Shown piece after piece: positions 1 to 7,483 of a stretch of DNA of 64,000 nucleotides. Below the pieces are notes generated by a model, which was given only the letters and a program-made list of their open reading frames with translations, did no database searches and was not told where the DNA came from. Source of the DNA: Mucilaginibacter saanensis. Lineage in GTDB: Bacteria > Bacteroidota > Bacteroidia > Sphingobacteriales > Sphingobacteriaceae. The stretch covers positions 124,001 through 188,000 of the forward strand of contig NZ_JACHBZ010000007.1 in assembly GCF_014200575.1 (NCBI RefSeq), given 5' to 3'. Position 1 is the stretch's first letter. Every line of letters begins with the position of its first letter. The translations under genes and the position numbers were made by a program.

Positions 1-148
1 TGCACATGAATATGTATCTGGCTGTAACCTTAAAACAGATATGGGCAGCATGAAAGGTGAATACCAAATGAACCGCCTGTTGGATAACTCTTCTTTTAAC
101 GTACAAATACCGGAGTTTTATTTAATTGCTCCGTACAGAATGAATTAA
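1..148 (+). CDS. apaG: ApaG-domain protein, C-terminal end only
   Basis: The first 148 bases hold the last 48 codons of a gene that starts outside the window (reading frame begins at base 2, stop TAA at 146-148). The visible end contains the stretches YVSGCNL, GEYQM and a C-terminal IPEFYLIAPYRMN, which match how ApaG proteins finish (family pattern: HxYxSGC, then a short beta strand with IPxFxLIAP). ApaG is a small fibronectin-III-like fold protein of uncertain function, historically linked to Co2+/Mg2+ efflux; nothing here tells what it does in this organism. The identification rests on recalled family pattern and on a short fragment. A strong terminator hairpin follows the stop codon. Confidence 0.8.
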   Translation, partial: AHEYVSGCNLKTDMGSMKGEYQMNRLLDNSSFNVQIPEFYLIAPYRMN

Positions 149-187
149 CCTTAATCCTCAAAGGAAGAATTAATAAAATATAAGAAA

Positions 188-213
188 GCCCCGGATGATT
201 CATCATCCGGGGC
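188..213. terminator. Bidirectional intrinsic terminator between apaG and the YXWGXW gene
   Basis: An 11-bp perfect GC-rich stem (GCCCCGGATGA with its complement) closes a 4-base TTCA loop. It is flanked by AAA on the left and TTTT on the right, so it can end transcription of apaG from the left and of the convergent minus-strand gene from the right. Confidence 0.85.
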
Positions 214-246
214 TTTTGTTTTTAGTGCCTATTCGTGTGCAGGAAA

Positions 247-1290
247 TTATCTGTGTTTTTCATGTTCCTGCTGTGGTCGGTGGTTTTGGTGTTGCTGCCT
301 TGCCGGTGCTGCATGTTGTTGCTGGGGCCTTGGCGCATGAGCCTGATTGTGATGATTCTGGTTTTGCGCCGGCTGCCTTCTGTTAGCTTCGTTTTGATTG
401 TTGCCTTGTGCATTGTTGGCAGGCTGGTGGTTATGGACGGCATTATTATTGGCTGCATCTGGCTGGGCTGCTTTATCGGCGTTAGCATTGGCCCGGTCAT
501 TGGCGTTGTCACCGGCAGGTGCATGGTTATTGCGGTCAGGATTACCGTTTGCGCCATCAGTTACCTGCGCTTTGGCTGTATGCCCTTGCTGATTAAAGCG
601 ATTGCCGTTTACCTTATTCATAGCTGTAGTAGCCGGCCGGCCGTTGTTAGCAGATGCAAACTGGCTGCGGTCTTTACCGGCAACCTGTTGGTGGTTTTGT
701 TGCTCGGCGGTTGGCTGTACATGCTGGTCCCGCTCAGCGGCGCGCTCTTCTGGTCTGGGTTGTGCGGTTACACCGCCCGGCCCGTTAAAGCTGGTATGGT
801 TATTTACGGTAACGTTATTAACAACCGTGTTATTGATATAGGTATTATGTACTACGGTACGGTTTACATTTACTACAGCAGTATTATACTGGAACGAATT
901 GCCTGACCACCTGCCACCGCCGTATCCTGAACCACCATAGCCATAACCATAGTTTACACCGCCATAAAAGCCAATATGTGTACCCCAATAACCCTGGTGA
1001 TAGGCGTAAATGCTTCCGTCATATCCCCAATAGCCAGGTGTCCATAAATAACCAACTCTTGGTGGGGCCACCCAAACTCCCGGAACCCAGTAATATCCGC
1101 CATCCTGATCGTATGCCCAGTAACCCGGGGTCCAGAGGTAGCCATCAACAGGGCACGCGGGTTGCGAATAAACAGGTAAAGCAGGCGGTGCAATCCGTAC
1201 GGATATGCCGATGCTTACCTGGGCATTTGTTTTAATTGCAGCCAATGATGCTATTAAAAGTACCATCAGTATTTTTGCTGTTTTTTTCAT
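247..1290 (-). CDS. Secreted YXWGXW-repeat protein with Asn/Gln/Ala-rich tail
   Basis: The protein has 347 residues. It opens with a signal peptide (MKKTAKILMVLLIASLAA..., cleavage probably after TNA). Residues about 45-110 contain repeats of the YXWGXW type: GYLWTPGYWAYD, YYWVPGVWV, GYLWTPGYWGYD and HQGYWG. A Gly/Tyr-rich linker and a run of NVTVNNHTS-like beta-prone residues follow. From about residue 170 to the end the sequence is low complexity, dominated by N, Q, H, A and P with many charged residues, so it is probably disordered. Proteins with this repeat are common in Bacteroidota and Proteobacteria envelopes, with no known function. It is a single gene convergent with apaG, ending close to the shared terminator. 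Confidence 0.8.
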   Translation of the reverse strand: MKKTAKILMVLLIASLAAIKTNAQVSIGISVRIAPPALPVYSQPACPVDGYLWTPGYWAYDQDGGYYWVPGVWVAPPRVGYLWTPGYWGYDGSIYAYHQGYWGTHIGFYGGVNYGYGYGGSGYGGGRWSGNSFQYNTAVVNVNRTVVHNTYINNTVVNNVTVNNHTSFNGPGGVTAQPRPEERAAERDQHVQPTAEQQNHQQVAGKDRSQFASANNGRPATTAMNKVNGNRFNQQGHTAKAQVTDGANGNPDRNNHAPAGDNANDRANANADKAAQPDAANNNAVHNHQPANNAQGNNQNEANRRQPAQNQNHHNQAHAPRPQQQHAAPARQQHQNHRPQQEHEKHR

Positions 1291-1308
1291 AGTTTGATAA
1301 ATTTAACT

Positions 1309-1338
1309 CAAACCTAAATTTGTAATATGAATATTACA
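1309..1338 (-). promoter_or_regulatory. Promoter and palindrome upstream of the YXWGXW gene
   Basis: On the minus strand, TAGGTTTG at 1309-1316 fits the Bacteroidota -7 consensus TAnnTTTG and lies about 20 bases before the start codon. Just upstream, TGTAATATGAATATTACA at 1321-1338 is an inverted repeat of two 8-base arms around GA. Its position over the -33 region would suit an operator. No clear TTTG -33 box is visible. The regulator is unknown. Confidence 0.5.
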
Positions 1339-1440
1339 TTAAGATTGTTTCACCCCTGATTGCTCTTCATGAAAGATTCATGAGCCATTATTGACTGATA
1401 TACAGCAGGAAACTACAGAAACAAAACAGCGATAAACAAA

Positions 1441-1468
1441 GCGCCCGGCTGATGAATGAGCCGGGCGC
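1441..1468 (-). terminator. Intrinsic terminator after the zinc peptidase gene
   Basis: Ten-base perfect stem GCGCCCGGCT with its complement around an 8-base loop, about 40 bases past the stop codon of the minus-strand metallopeptidase. The T-run on that strand is short (TTTG), so it is a moderate terminator. Confidence 0.7.
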
Positions 1469-1506
1469 TTGTTGTATTTGTATAGAAAATTTCTTTTAAC
1501 GGGCAC

Positions 1507-2235
1507 TTAGTTTCGTCTGTTAAACAGGAACGAGGCGTAGTAAACCAGCGTTGCCAGTGAGCTTAATGCTGCAACAACATAGGTCATGGCGGCCCACCAA
1601 AGGGCGTCTTTAGCCTGCTCATGTTCCTGGTTGGTTTGAACAATGCTGTAATTATTATTAAGCCATGCCAAGGCCCTGCGGCTGGCATCAAATTCAACAG
1701 GCAGGGTAATAAAGCTAAAAAAGGTAACCAGGACTAATGCTGCAACACCAACAGCTAATATATAAGGGCTATTGGCAAAAAATAATAGCATAACGCCAAT
1801 AAATAAGGTCCATTGAGTTAAGGTAGATGCTACATTAATAACGGGCACCATTGACGAGCGGAAGCTAAGCCAGCCATACGCCTGAGCGTGTTGCACGGCG
1901 TGTCCGCACTCGTGCGCTGCAACAGCGGCAGCAGCTATACTGCGGCTGTAAAAAACATCCTGGCTCAGGTTAACCGTTTTGGTTTCGGGGTTATAATGAT
2001 CAGTAAGCTGCCCCTCAACCGATACTACCTGTACATCAAATATGCCGTGGGCGCGCAGCATTTCCAGGGCTACTTCCTGGCCCGAAAGGCCCGATAGTAA
2101 GCCAATCTCTGAATAGTGCTTAAACTTACTTCTGAAACGCCACTGTACTATAAAGCTTACCAAGGCTATGGCAATCATCAGTAACCAGGCCGAATTGTAA
2201 GTGATATATCCTGTAATTAATGCTACGTGATTCAT
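1507..2235 (-). CDS. Membrane zinc metallopeptidase, YugP family
   Basis: The 242-residue product fits the Zn_peptidase_2 (YugP-like) family in length and pattern. A first membrane segment lies at about residues 15-35, followed by an extracytoplasmic or cytoplasmic catalytic stretch with the zinc motif HECGH at 108-112 (context AAHECGHAVQHAQ), where the two His bind zinc and the Glu is catalytic. Two or three hydrophobic segments follow (about 135-180 and 210-235). Members are predicted membrane-bound proteases; substrates are not established. It stands alone, divergent from the FAD oxidoreductase gene. The ATG used lies directly before the hydrophobic N-terminus and no better start is visible. 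Confidence 0.85.
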   Translation of the reverse strand: MNHVALITGYITYNSAWLLMIAIALVSFIVQWRFRSKFKHYSEIGLLSGLSGQEVALEMLRAHGIFDVQVVSVEGQLTDHYNPETKTVNLSQDVFYSRSIAAAAVAAHECGHAVQHAQAYGWLSFRSSMVPVINVASTLTQWTLFIGVMLLFFANSPYILAVGVAALVLVTFFSFITLPVEFDASRRALAWLNNNYSIVQTNQEHEQAKDALWWAAMTYVVAALSSLATLVYYASFLFNRRN

Positions 2236-2360
2236 ATATATTATTTAATCAAAAAAAGGTTAAAACTAAAAAGTCAAAAAAGTATACCAATATGGTATTC
2301 AAAAACTATTCCGGTTTTAATAAGTCAAAATGCTTGTGCCGGTTTTGAATTTCGAATTTT

Positions 2361-2368
2361 TACATTTG
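2361..2368 (+). promoter_or_regulatory. -7 promoter element of the FAD oxidoreductase gene
   Basis: TACATTTG matches the Bacteroidota -7 consensus TAnnTTTG exactly, and the start codon follows only 7 bases later. Transcription would then begin almost at the ATG, giving a leaderless or nearly leaderless mRNA. The TTTG at 2344-2347 is closer than the usual -33 spacing, so the -33 box is unclear. Confidence 0.5.
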
Positions 2369-2375
2369 ATATTAA

Positions 2376-3512
2376 ATGGAACCTTCATTTTCATATTGGG
2401 AGCGCACCGCATTTATTGACCAGGCCGATATCATTATTATAGGCAGCGGCCTTGTTGGGCTGAGCGCCGCCCTGCATTTAAAAAAACAGCAACCTAATTT
2501 AAAGGTTTTAGTTTTAGAGCGCGGGTTTTTACCATCGGGTGCCAGTACTAAAAACGCTGGTTTTGCCTGTTTTGGTACTGTTTCCGAACAAATTTCTGCT
2601 ATAAACCAATCATCCGAGGACGAGGCGATGCGTTTGGTGGCCTATAAATGGCGCGGCTTACAGCGTTTGCGCGAAAATTTGGGCGATAAGCATATTGATT
2701 ATCATCAATACGGAGGGCACGAGCTTTTTATGAAAGACGAGGCCGACGCGGCAAAAAGCTGCATAGAGCAGATTGGGCATTTGAATAAATTATTGCAGCA
2801 AGCCATTGGTAAGCCTGACATTTATGCAGTGAACAATGCTAAAATTGCAGATAGCGGCTTTAATAACGTAGGCCATGCCATATATAATACCTATGAGGGT
2901 CAGCTGCATACTGGTAAAATGATGCGTACCTTATTATATAAGGTGTATAATTCAGGGGTACTGGTTTTAAACGGATGTTCTATATCTTCTACGGTGCAGG
3001 AGGATAAGCATATCTCGCTGATTACATCACAAGGGAATTTTAAGGCCGGTAAGGTGATTTTGGCTACCAATGCCTTTGCGGGGCAGCTTTTTCCGGAGTT
3101 AAAGGTAATTCCGGGCAGGGGACAGGTGCTGATCACCAAACCTGTGCCGGGCTTAAAACTAAAGGGTACCTATCATTTTAACGAGGGGTATTACTATTTT
3201 CGGAATATTGACAACCGGATACTATTTGGCGGCGGTCGCAATTTGGATTATAAAGCCGAGGAAACCTGGGATTTCGGCCATACCGACACCGTAAAACAAA
3301 AGCTGGTGACCTATCTGAACGATGTGATATTACCCGGTCAGCATACCGAAATTGACTATTGGTGGAGCGGTATCATGGGTTTTGGCGACGAAATTACCCC
3401 CATAGTAAAGGAAGTGCAACCCAATATATTTTGCGCCGTACGCTGCAACGGGATGGGTGTAGCCATGGGTAGTCTGGTAGGCGAAGAGGTAGCAGAACTG
3501 GCACTAAAATGA
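2376..3512 (+). CDS. FAD-dependent oxidoreductase (D-amino-acid/glycine oxidase family, DAO)
   Basis: The 378-residue protein has the Rossmann dinucleotide motif GSGLVG at 23-28 after a hydrophobic strand (ADIIIIGSG), and the acidic end of the second strand (LVLERG) that binds the adenosine ribose of FAD. The early segment PSGASTKNAGF matches the DAO-family flavin contact region, and the C-terminal part has WWSGIMGFGDEITP and RCNGMGVAMG, typical of the final FAD-binding strand. Such enzymes oxidise amines or amino acids, or act as dehydrogenases with unknown acceptor. The substrate cannot be told from sequence. It is monocistronic, with repeat-rich DNA after the stop. Confidence 0.85.
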   Translation: MEPSFSYWERTAFIDQADIIIIGSGLVGLSAALHLKKQQPNLKVLVLERGFLPSGASTKNAGFACFGTVSEQISAINQSSEDEAMRLVAYKWRGLQRLRENLGDKHIDYHQYGGHELFMKDEADAAKSCIEQIGHLNKLLQQAIGKPDIYAVNNAKIADSGFNNVGHAIYNTYEGQLHTGKMMRTLLYKVYNSGVLVLNGCSISSTVQEDKHISLITSQGNFKAGKVILATNAFAGQLFPELKVIPGRGQVLITKPVPGLKLKGTYHFNEGYYYFRNIDNRILFGGGRNLDYKAEETWDFGHTDTVKQKLVTYLNDVILPGQHTEIDYWWSGIMGFGDEITPIVKEVQPNIFCAVRCNGMGVAMGSLVGEEVAELALK

Positions 3513-3556
3513 TCATGAAGTCATCGCAAACCGTGCAGGTTGAATCTGCATAGTTC

Positions 3557-3676
3557 GCGATTGCTTCTTCGTTCCTCCTCGCAATGACATGGAGAAATGC
3601 CGTTTTCTTGATGTCATTGCGAGCGATAGCGCGGCAATCGCACATTGTACAGGGCTAATACATAATCCGCGATTGC
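3557..3676. repeat. Interspersed palindromic repeat (GCGATTGC / CGCAATGAC type)
   Basis: Two arms at 3557-3590 and 3611-3641 are inverted copies: the outer ends read GCGATTGC and GCAATCGC, the inner ends CGCAATGACAT and ATGTCATTGCG. A third, partial copy of the outer end (GCGATTGC) follows at 3669-3676. A shorter relative (CGTCATTGC with its complement) occurs at 60294-60321. This has the form of a REP- or MITE-like intergenic repeat with no coding capacity. Confidence 0.7.
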
Positions 3677-3712
3677 TTAGCGACAACATGGGATAAATGA
3701 GACTGTAATTCC

Positions 3713-5068
3713 CTAAAAAAGTTCCACCAACCGTTCCAATGCCATTCCTCGTGATCCTTTGATGAGTATGGTGGAGCTTTTTATTGGATTGGCTTTTAGT
3801 GCGGCAATGGCATCCTCGGCAGTAGGGTAAAAGGTTGTGGATAATTCCTGATTCCCAATTCCTGATTGCTGGCTGCCAAAATCCTTTCCGATAAATATGC
3901 GTTCATCAACGCGGGTGTCAAGTGCTTTTTGAATCACAGCCGCATGTTCCTTAGCCGACTCCTGACCCATCTCAAACATATCGCCTAAAATGAGCACCTT
4001 GCGTTTTGCATCAAGTTTGCCAATGTTTTCAATAGCTACAAACATGCTGCTGGGGTTGGCATTATAATAATCGCAAATGAGGGTATTAGTTGCAGTCTGC
4101 ACAATTTGCGAGCGGTTATTTTTAGGCTGATATCCTTCAATACCGGCATTGATTTCGATGGTTGATAGTTTAAAATAGGTACCAATAGCAATCGCCGCTA
4201 ATATGTTATGTAAGTTATAAGCACCGGTAAGCTGTGTTTTTACCGTGTAGTTTTCTCTTGTTTTATTATTAGTCCATTTCAGGGTGAGCAGGGGATCGTT
4301 CTCTATAATTTCTCCATTAATCAGATTATTGCTGTTGTTACTGCCATAATAAATCATATTGCTCAATTTCCGGTCATCAGCCATTTTCATCAGCACCATA
4401 TCATCACTATTAACAAAAACAACACCGCCATGCCCTTCAAGGGCTGCCTCTTCAGGGGGCTGGGGGGCCAAATAATCATACAACTCCCCTTTGCCCTTTT
4501 TTACCCCTTCTATCCCGCCAAAGCCCTCTAAATGCGCCTTGCCCACATTGGTAATAAGGCCGTGCGATGGCTGGGCAATGCTGCATAGCAGTTCAATTTC
4601 TTTTTGATGATTTGCCCCCATTTCAATTACAGCCGCCTCATGCGTAGCGTTAATAGTTAAAATGGTAAGCGGTACACCTATATGGTTGTTTAAATTACCT
4701 TGTGTGGCCTGGGTTTTAAAATGCCGGGATAATACGGCATTGATCAGCTCTTTGGTAGTGGTTTTGCCATTGGTACCGGTAAGCCCAATAACCGGAATAT
4801 TTAACTGGCGGCGATGGTGCCTGGCCAACTCCTGCAAGGTGGTTAGCACATCGGCTACCAGCAGGTACCGGTCATTTAATTTATAATTCGGATTATCTAT
4901 CACAGCGTATGCGGCACCTGCTTCAAGTGCTTGTTTAGCAAACGTATTGGCATCAAACTTATCGCCCTTTAAAGCAAAAAATAAACTGTCGATGCCGATT
5001 TTACGGGTATCGGTACTAATTACCGGGTGCTGCAGGTATAGCTGGTAGAGTTGTTGGGTAGTGGTCAT
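3713..5068 (-). CDS. murF: UDP-N-acetylmuramoyl-tripeptide--D-alanyl-D-alanine ligase
   Basis: MurF adds the D-Ala-D-Ala dipeptide to UDP-MurNAc-tripeptide in the cytoplasm, the last step of peptidoglycan monomer synthesis, using ATP. The 451-residue protein has the Mur-ligase N-terminal domain (STDTRK at 18-23), the P-loop GTNGKTTTKE at 98-107, the NxxNHIGVPLT stretch at 126-136, the VIEMGANHQKEI motif at 147-158, and a C-terminal domain with LILGDMFEMGQES. Residues about 201-213 (APQPPEEAALEGH) interrupt the usual GELYDYL...GGVVFVN stretch and are encoded by a copy of the GC-rich palindromic repeat. The gene is followed at once by repeat DNA and lies next to recQ on the same strand. Confidence 0.92.
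   Translation of the reverse strand: MTTTQQLYQLYLQHPVISTDTRKIGIDSLFFALKGDKFDANTFAKQALEAGAAYAVIDNPNYKLNDRYLLVADVLTTLQELARHHRRQLNIPVIGLTGTNGKTTTKELINAVLSRHFKTQATQGNLNNHIGVPLTILTINATHEAAVIEMGANHQKEIELLCSIAQPSHGLITNVGKAHLEGFGGIEGVKKGKGELYDYLAPQPPEEAALEGHGGVVFVNSDDMVLMKMADDRKLSNMIYYGSNNSNNLINGEIIENDPLLTLKWTNNKTRENYTVKTQLTGAYNLHNILAAIAIGTYFKLSTIEINAGIEGYQPKNNRSQIVQTATNTLICDYYNANPSSMFVAIENIGKLDAKRKVLILGDMFEMGQESAKEHAAVIQKALDTRVDERIFIGKDFGSQQSGIGNQELSTTFYPTAEDAIAALKANPIKSSTILIKGSRGMALERLVELF
4432..4469. repeat. GC-rich palindromic repeat inside murF
   Basis: The stretch contains CTTCAGGGGGCTGGGGGGCC, which matches the intergenic copies at 10101-10127 and 61142-61170, plus an added small palindrome GCCCTTCAAGGGC. 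It is exactly in frame with murF and adds about 13 residues between two conserved strands of the central domain. Confidence 0.7.
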
Positions 5069-5119
5069 GTTTACGTATATCCTTATTAAACGTACTTAGT
5101 GTATAACAAAGTTAAATGA

Positions 5120-7273
5120 TTAGGTTTTGTTGAGCCAGCCTATTACGGCCTTAATTTCGCCATAGGTATAGGCATCACCCAAAATTTCTTTTAAGGGAGC
5201 CAGTCTTTCGTTGCCATAGCTTTCCACTGCATCTTTAATAGCGGGTATTTTTTCGGCCGGTACCAGTTCCTGTACATCCAGCTCGCCGGTTTGAACAAAA
5301 TAGGTGAGGTGCCCTTCAATGGTTACCTGCGATAAACCCCTTGCAGCGGCTATTTCGGTAACATTTTTGCCCTGGCGGTATAAGTTGAAAGTTTCGGTAC
5401 GGGTATCGCTGCTGCTGCGTGGTGCTTTGGTGCGTTCTGTTTTGGGCTTGCGTTCCCTTTTTTGCGATTTGTAGGCAATTTTTGATTCGATGCCCTTTTC
5501 TGCGCAATAAGCTTTAACTGGTTGTAACAACTCCCGCCCGTATCGGGCCAGTTTAACATCACCGAAGCCTGAGATCAGGCGCAGCTCGTCCAAACTTTGG
5601 GGTAGGTAAGTAGCCATTTCAAGCAGGGTAGCGTCAGAAACGATAATATAGGCCGGTACATTTTCCAGTTCGGCAATGCCGCGCCGGGTATCTTTTAGTT
5701 TGCTTAATAGTGCAGCCTCATGCGGTGGCGCAGCTTCGGCGTGGGTATCTTCTGTTACCTGTGTTTCAATAAACTCAACCTTTTGTATGCCTTTAAGTAC
5801 AAGGGAGCTTTGGTTGGTTAGTTTTAAGATTGGATAACCATCATCAGTTACCTGCAGGTATTCCATGGTAATAAGCTCGCGCAGGTAACGTTGCCAGTCG
5901 GTCTTGCTGATGTCGGCACCTATGCCATAGGTTTTTAGCAGCTTATGTTCCTCTCGTATCTTCTCATTTTTTGATCCGCGTAAAAAATCAATCACATAGT
6001 TAACGCCAAACCGCTCATTTAAACGGGATACTGCCGATAGCGCCTTTTGGGCAATGAGTGTGCCATCGAACCGTTTAAACTCGGTTAAACAAACATCGCA
6101 GGAGCCGCAATTAGGTGGAAAAGCCTCATCAAAATAGTTCATCAGGTATTGCCTGCGGCAGCTTTGCAGCTGGCAGTATCTGACCATATCATTAAGCTTG
6201 TTAAGCATAATGCGGCTTTGTTCCTCGTTACCTTCAATGCGGGCAAAATGCTGTAGCTTGCCTGCATCCCCAGGCGAGTAAAGGAGCAGGGCCTCTGATG
6301 CCAAACCGTCGCGACCAGCCCGGCCTGTTTCCTGATAATAGCCCTCAATGTTCTTAGGCAGATCAACGTGTACTACGTAGCGCACGTTTGATTTGTTGAT
6401 GCCCATGCCAAAAGCTATAGTAGCTACAATGATCTTGACGTCATCGCGCAAAAAGGCTTCCTGGTTGCGGGCCTTAACCTCGTTATTTAAACCTGCGTGG
6501 TAAGCCTCTGCTGCAAAACCTTCATCTTTCAGGTCGGCGGCCAGTTCTTCGGTTGATTTGCGCGACAGACAGTATATAATACCCGACTCATCCCGGCGCT
6601 CGTTTAAAAAGGTAATAAGCTGTTTGAAGCTGTTTTTTTTGGGGATAACCCGGTAAGTGATATTGGCCCGGTTAAATGACGATACAAATACGGCCGGTTT
6701 GGTGAGGTTTAACTTTTCAAGTATATCTTTTTGGGTAAGCTTATCGGCAGTGGCTGTAAGCGCAATTACCGGCACATCAGGAAATTCATTTTTTAATTGA
6801 GCCAGCATCAGGTATTCCGGCCTGAAATCATGCCCCCACTGGGATATGCAATGCGCCTCGTCAATAGCTATTTGTACAACGTTGAGTGTTTTTAAAAAGG
6901 GTACCAGTTTGTTTTCGGCGCCAAATAAACGTTCGGGGGCCAAATAAAGCAGCTTTACCTGGTTGTTTTTTAACTTTTCGACCAGTTGCCGCTGTTCCTC
7001 GGGTGTTTGGGCTGAGTTCAGAAAAGCCGCCGGTATGCCGCTTACATTAAGGCTGTCTACCTGGTCTTTCATTAAGGCAATCAGCGGCGATATAACTATG
7101 GTGAGCCCATTAAGTAACACAGCCGGCAGTTGGTAGCATAGTGATTTGCCGCCCCCTGTGGGCATCAGGGCCATTATATCCTGCTTATTTAGCACATGCT
7201 GAATAATAGCCTCCTGCTGGTGCCTGAAATTATTGTAACCAAAATATTTTTGAAGCGCCTGTTGGGGTGTCAT
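5120..7273 (-). CDS. recQ: ATP-dependent DNA helicase RecQ
   Basis: RecQ is a 3'-5' superfamily 2 helicase that works in recombination and fork repair. The 717-residue protein shows Walker A TGGGKS at 39-44, the DEAH box at 138-141 followed by the RecQ aromatic-rich loop (HCISQWGHDFRPEY), helicase motif VI region QETGRAGRDG, and the four-cysteine zinc site (C..., then NCGSCDVC). An RQC winged-helix domain, an HRDC domain near 530-610, and a C-terminal helix-turn-helix extension (about 625-717) after a Lys/Arg-rich linker follow. This domain order and length are the usual form in Bacteroidota. No operon partner is clear. Confidence 0.95.
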   Translation of the reverse strand: MTPQQALQKYFGYNNFRHQQEAIIQHVLNKQDIMALMPTGGGKSLCYQLPAVLLNGLTIVISPLIALMKDQVDSLNVSGIPAAFLNSAQTPEEQRQLVEKLKNNQVKLLYLAPERLFGAENKLVPFLKTLNVVQIAIDEAHCISQWGHDFRPEYLMLAQLKNEFPDVPVIALTATADKLTQKDILEKLNLTKPAVFVSSFNRANITYRVIPKKNSFKQLITFLNERRDESGIIYCLSRKSTEELAADLKDEGFAAEAYHAGLNNEVKARNQEAFLRDDVKIIVATIAFGMGINKSNVRYVVHVDLPKNIEGYYQETGRAGRDGLASEALLLYSPGDAGKLQHFARIEGNEEQSRIMLNKLNDMVRYCQLQSCRRQYLMNYFDEAFPPNCGSCDVCLTEFKRFDGTLIAQKALSAVSRLNERFGVNYVIDFLRGSKNEKIREEHKLLKTYGIGADISKTDWQRYLRELITMEYLQVTDDGYPILKLTNQSSLVLKGIQKVEFIETQVTEDTHAEAAPPHEAALLSKLKDTRRGIAELENVPAYIIVSDATLLEMATYLPQSLDELRLISGFGDVKLARYGRELLQPVKAYCAEKGIESKIAYKSQKRERKPKTERTKAPRSSSDTRTETFNLYRQGKNVTEIAAARGLSQVTIEGHLTYFVQTGELDVQELVPAEKIPAIKDAVESYGNERLAPLKEILGDAYTYGEIKAVIGWLNKT

Positions 7274-7286
7274 AGTTGTTTAAACG

Positions 7287-7412
7287 TGCAGATATTATAT
7301 AGATGTGCAGATATGCAAATGTGCAAATTTCAGATGATGCTTGAATTGAAATTTATAGAATCATCTGAAATTAGCGAAAGATTCAAATCAACCGCATATC
7401 TATATAATATCC
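7287..7412. repeat. Nested inverted repeats between recQ and the M14 peptidase gene
   Basis: Two perfect nested inverted repeats are visible: GATATTATATAGAT at 7291-7304 pairs with 7398-7411, and inside it AATTTCAGATGAT at 7326-7338 pairs with 7360-7372. The left half also carries loosely tandem GTGCAGAT/GTGCAAAT words. A related GTGCAGAT/GTGTAGAT string follows metG at 23575-23610. The whole could form a long stem in RNA or single-stranded DNA, and has the look of an interspersed repeat rather than of a gene. Confidence 0.55.
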
Positions 7413-7483
7413 ACACCTCTGAAATTGGCACATCAAATAATAATCTGCATATTAGTATAACTATTACCGCATCTTATAATATC

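Noticed and set aside
235..906. 223-residue plus-strand frame opposite the YXWGXW gene
   Set aside because: The low-complexity codons of the minus-strand gene keep the other strand open by chance; the product is only a hydrophobic shadow with no start context.
7196..7483. N-terminal extension of the M14 peptidase
   Set aside because: The extra 96 codons run through inverted-repeat DNA and would bury the clear signal peptide that starts at 7484.
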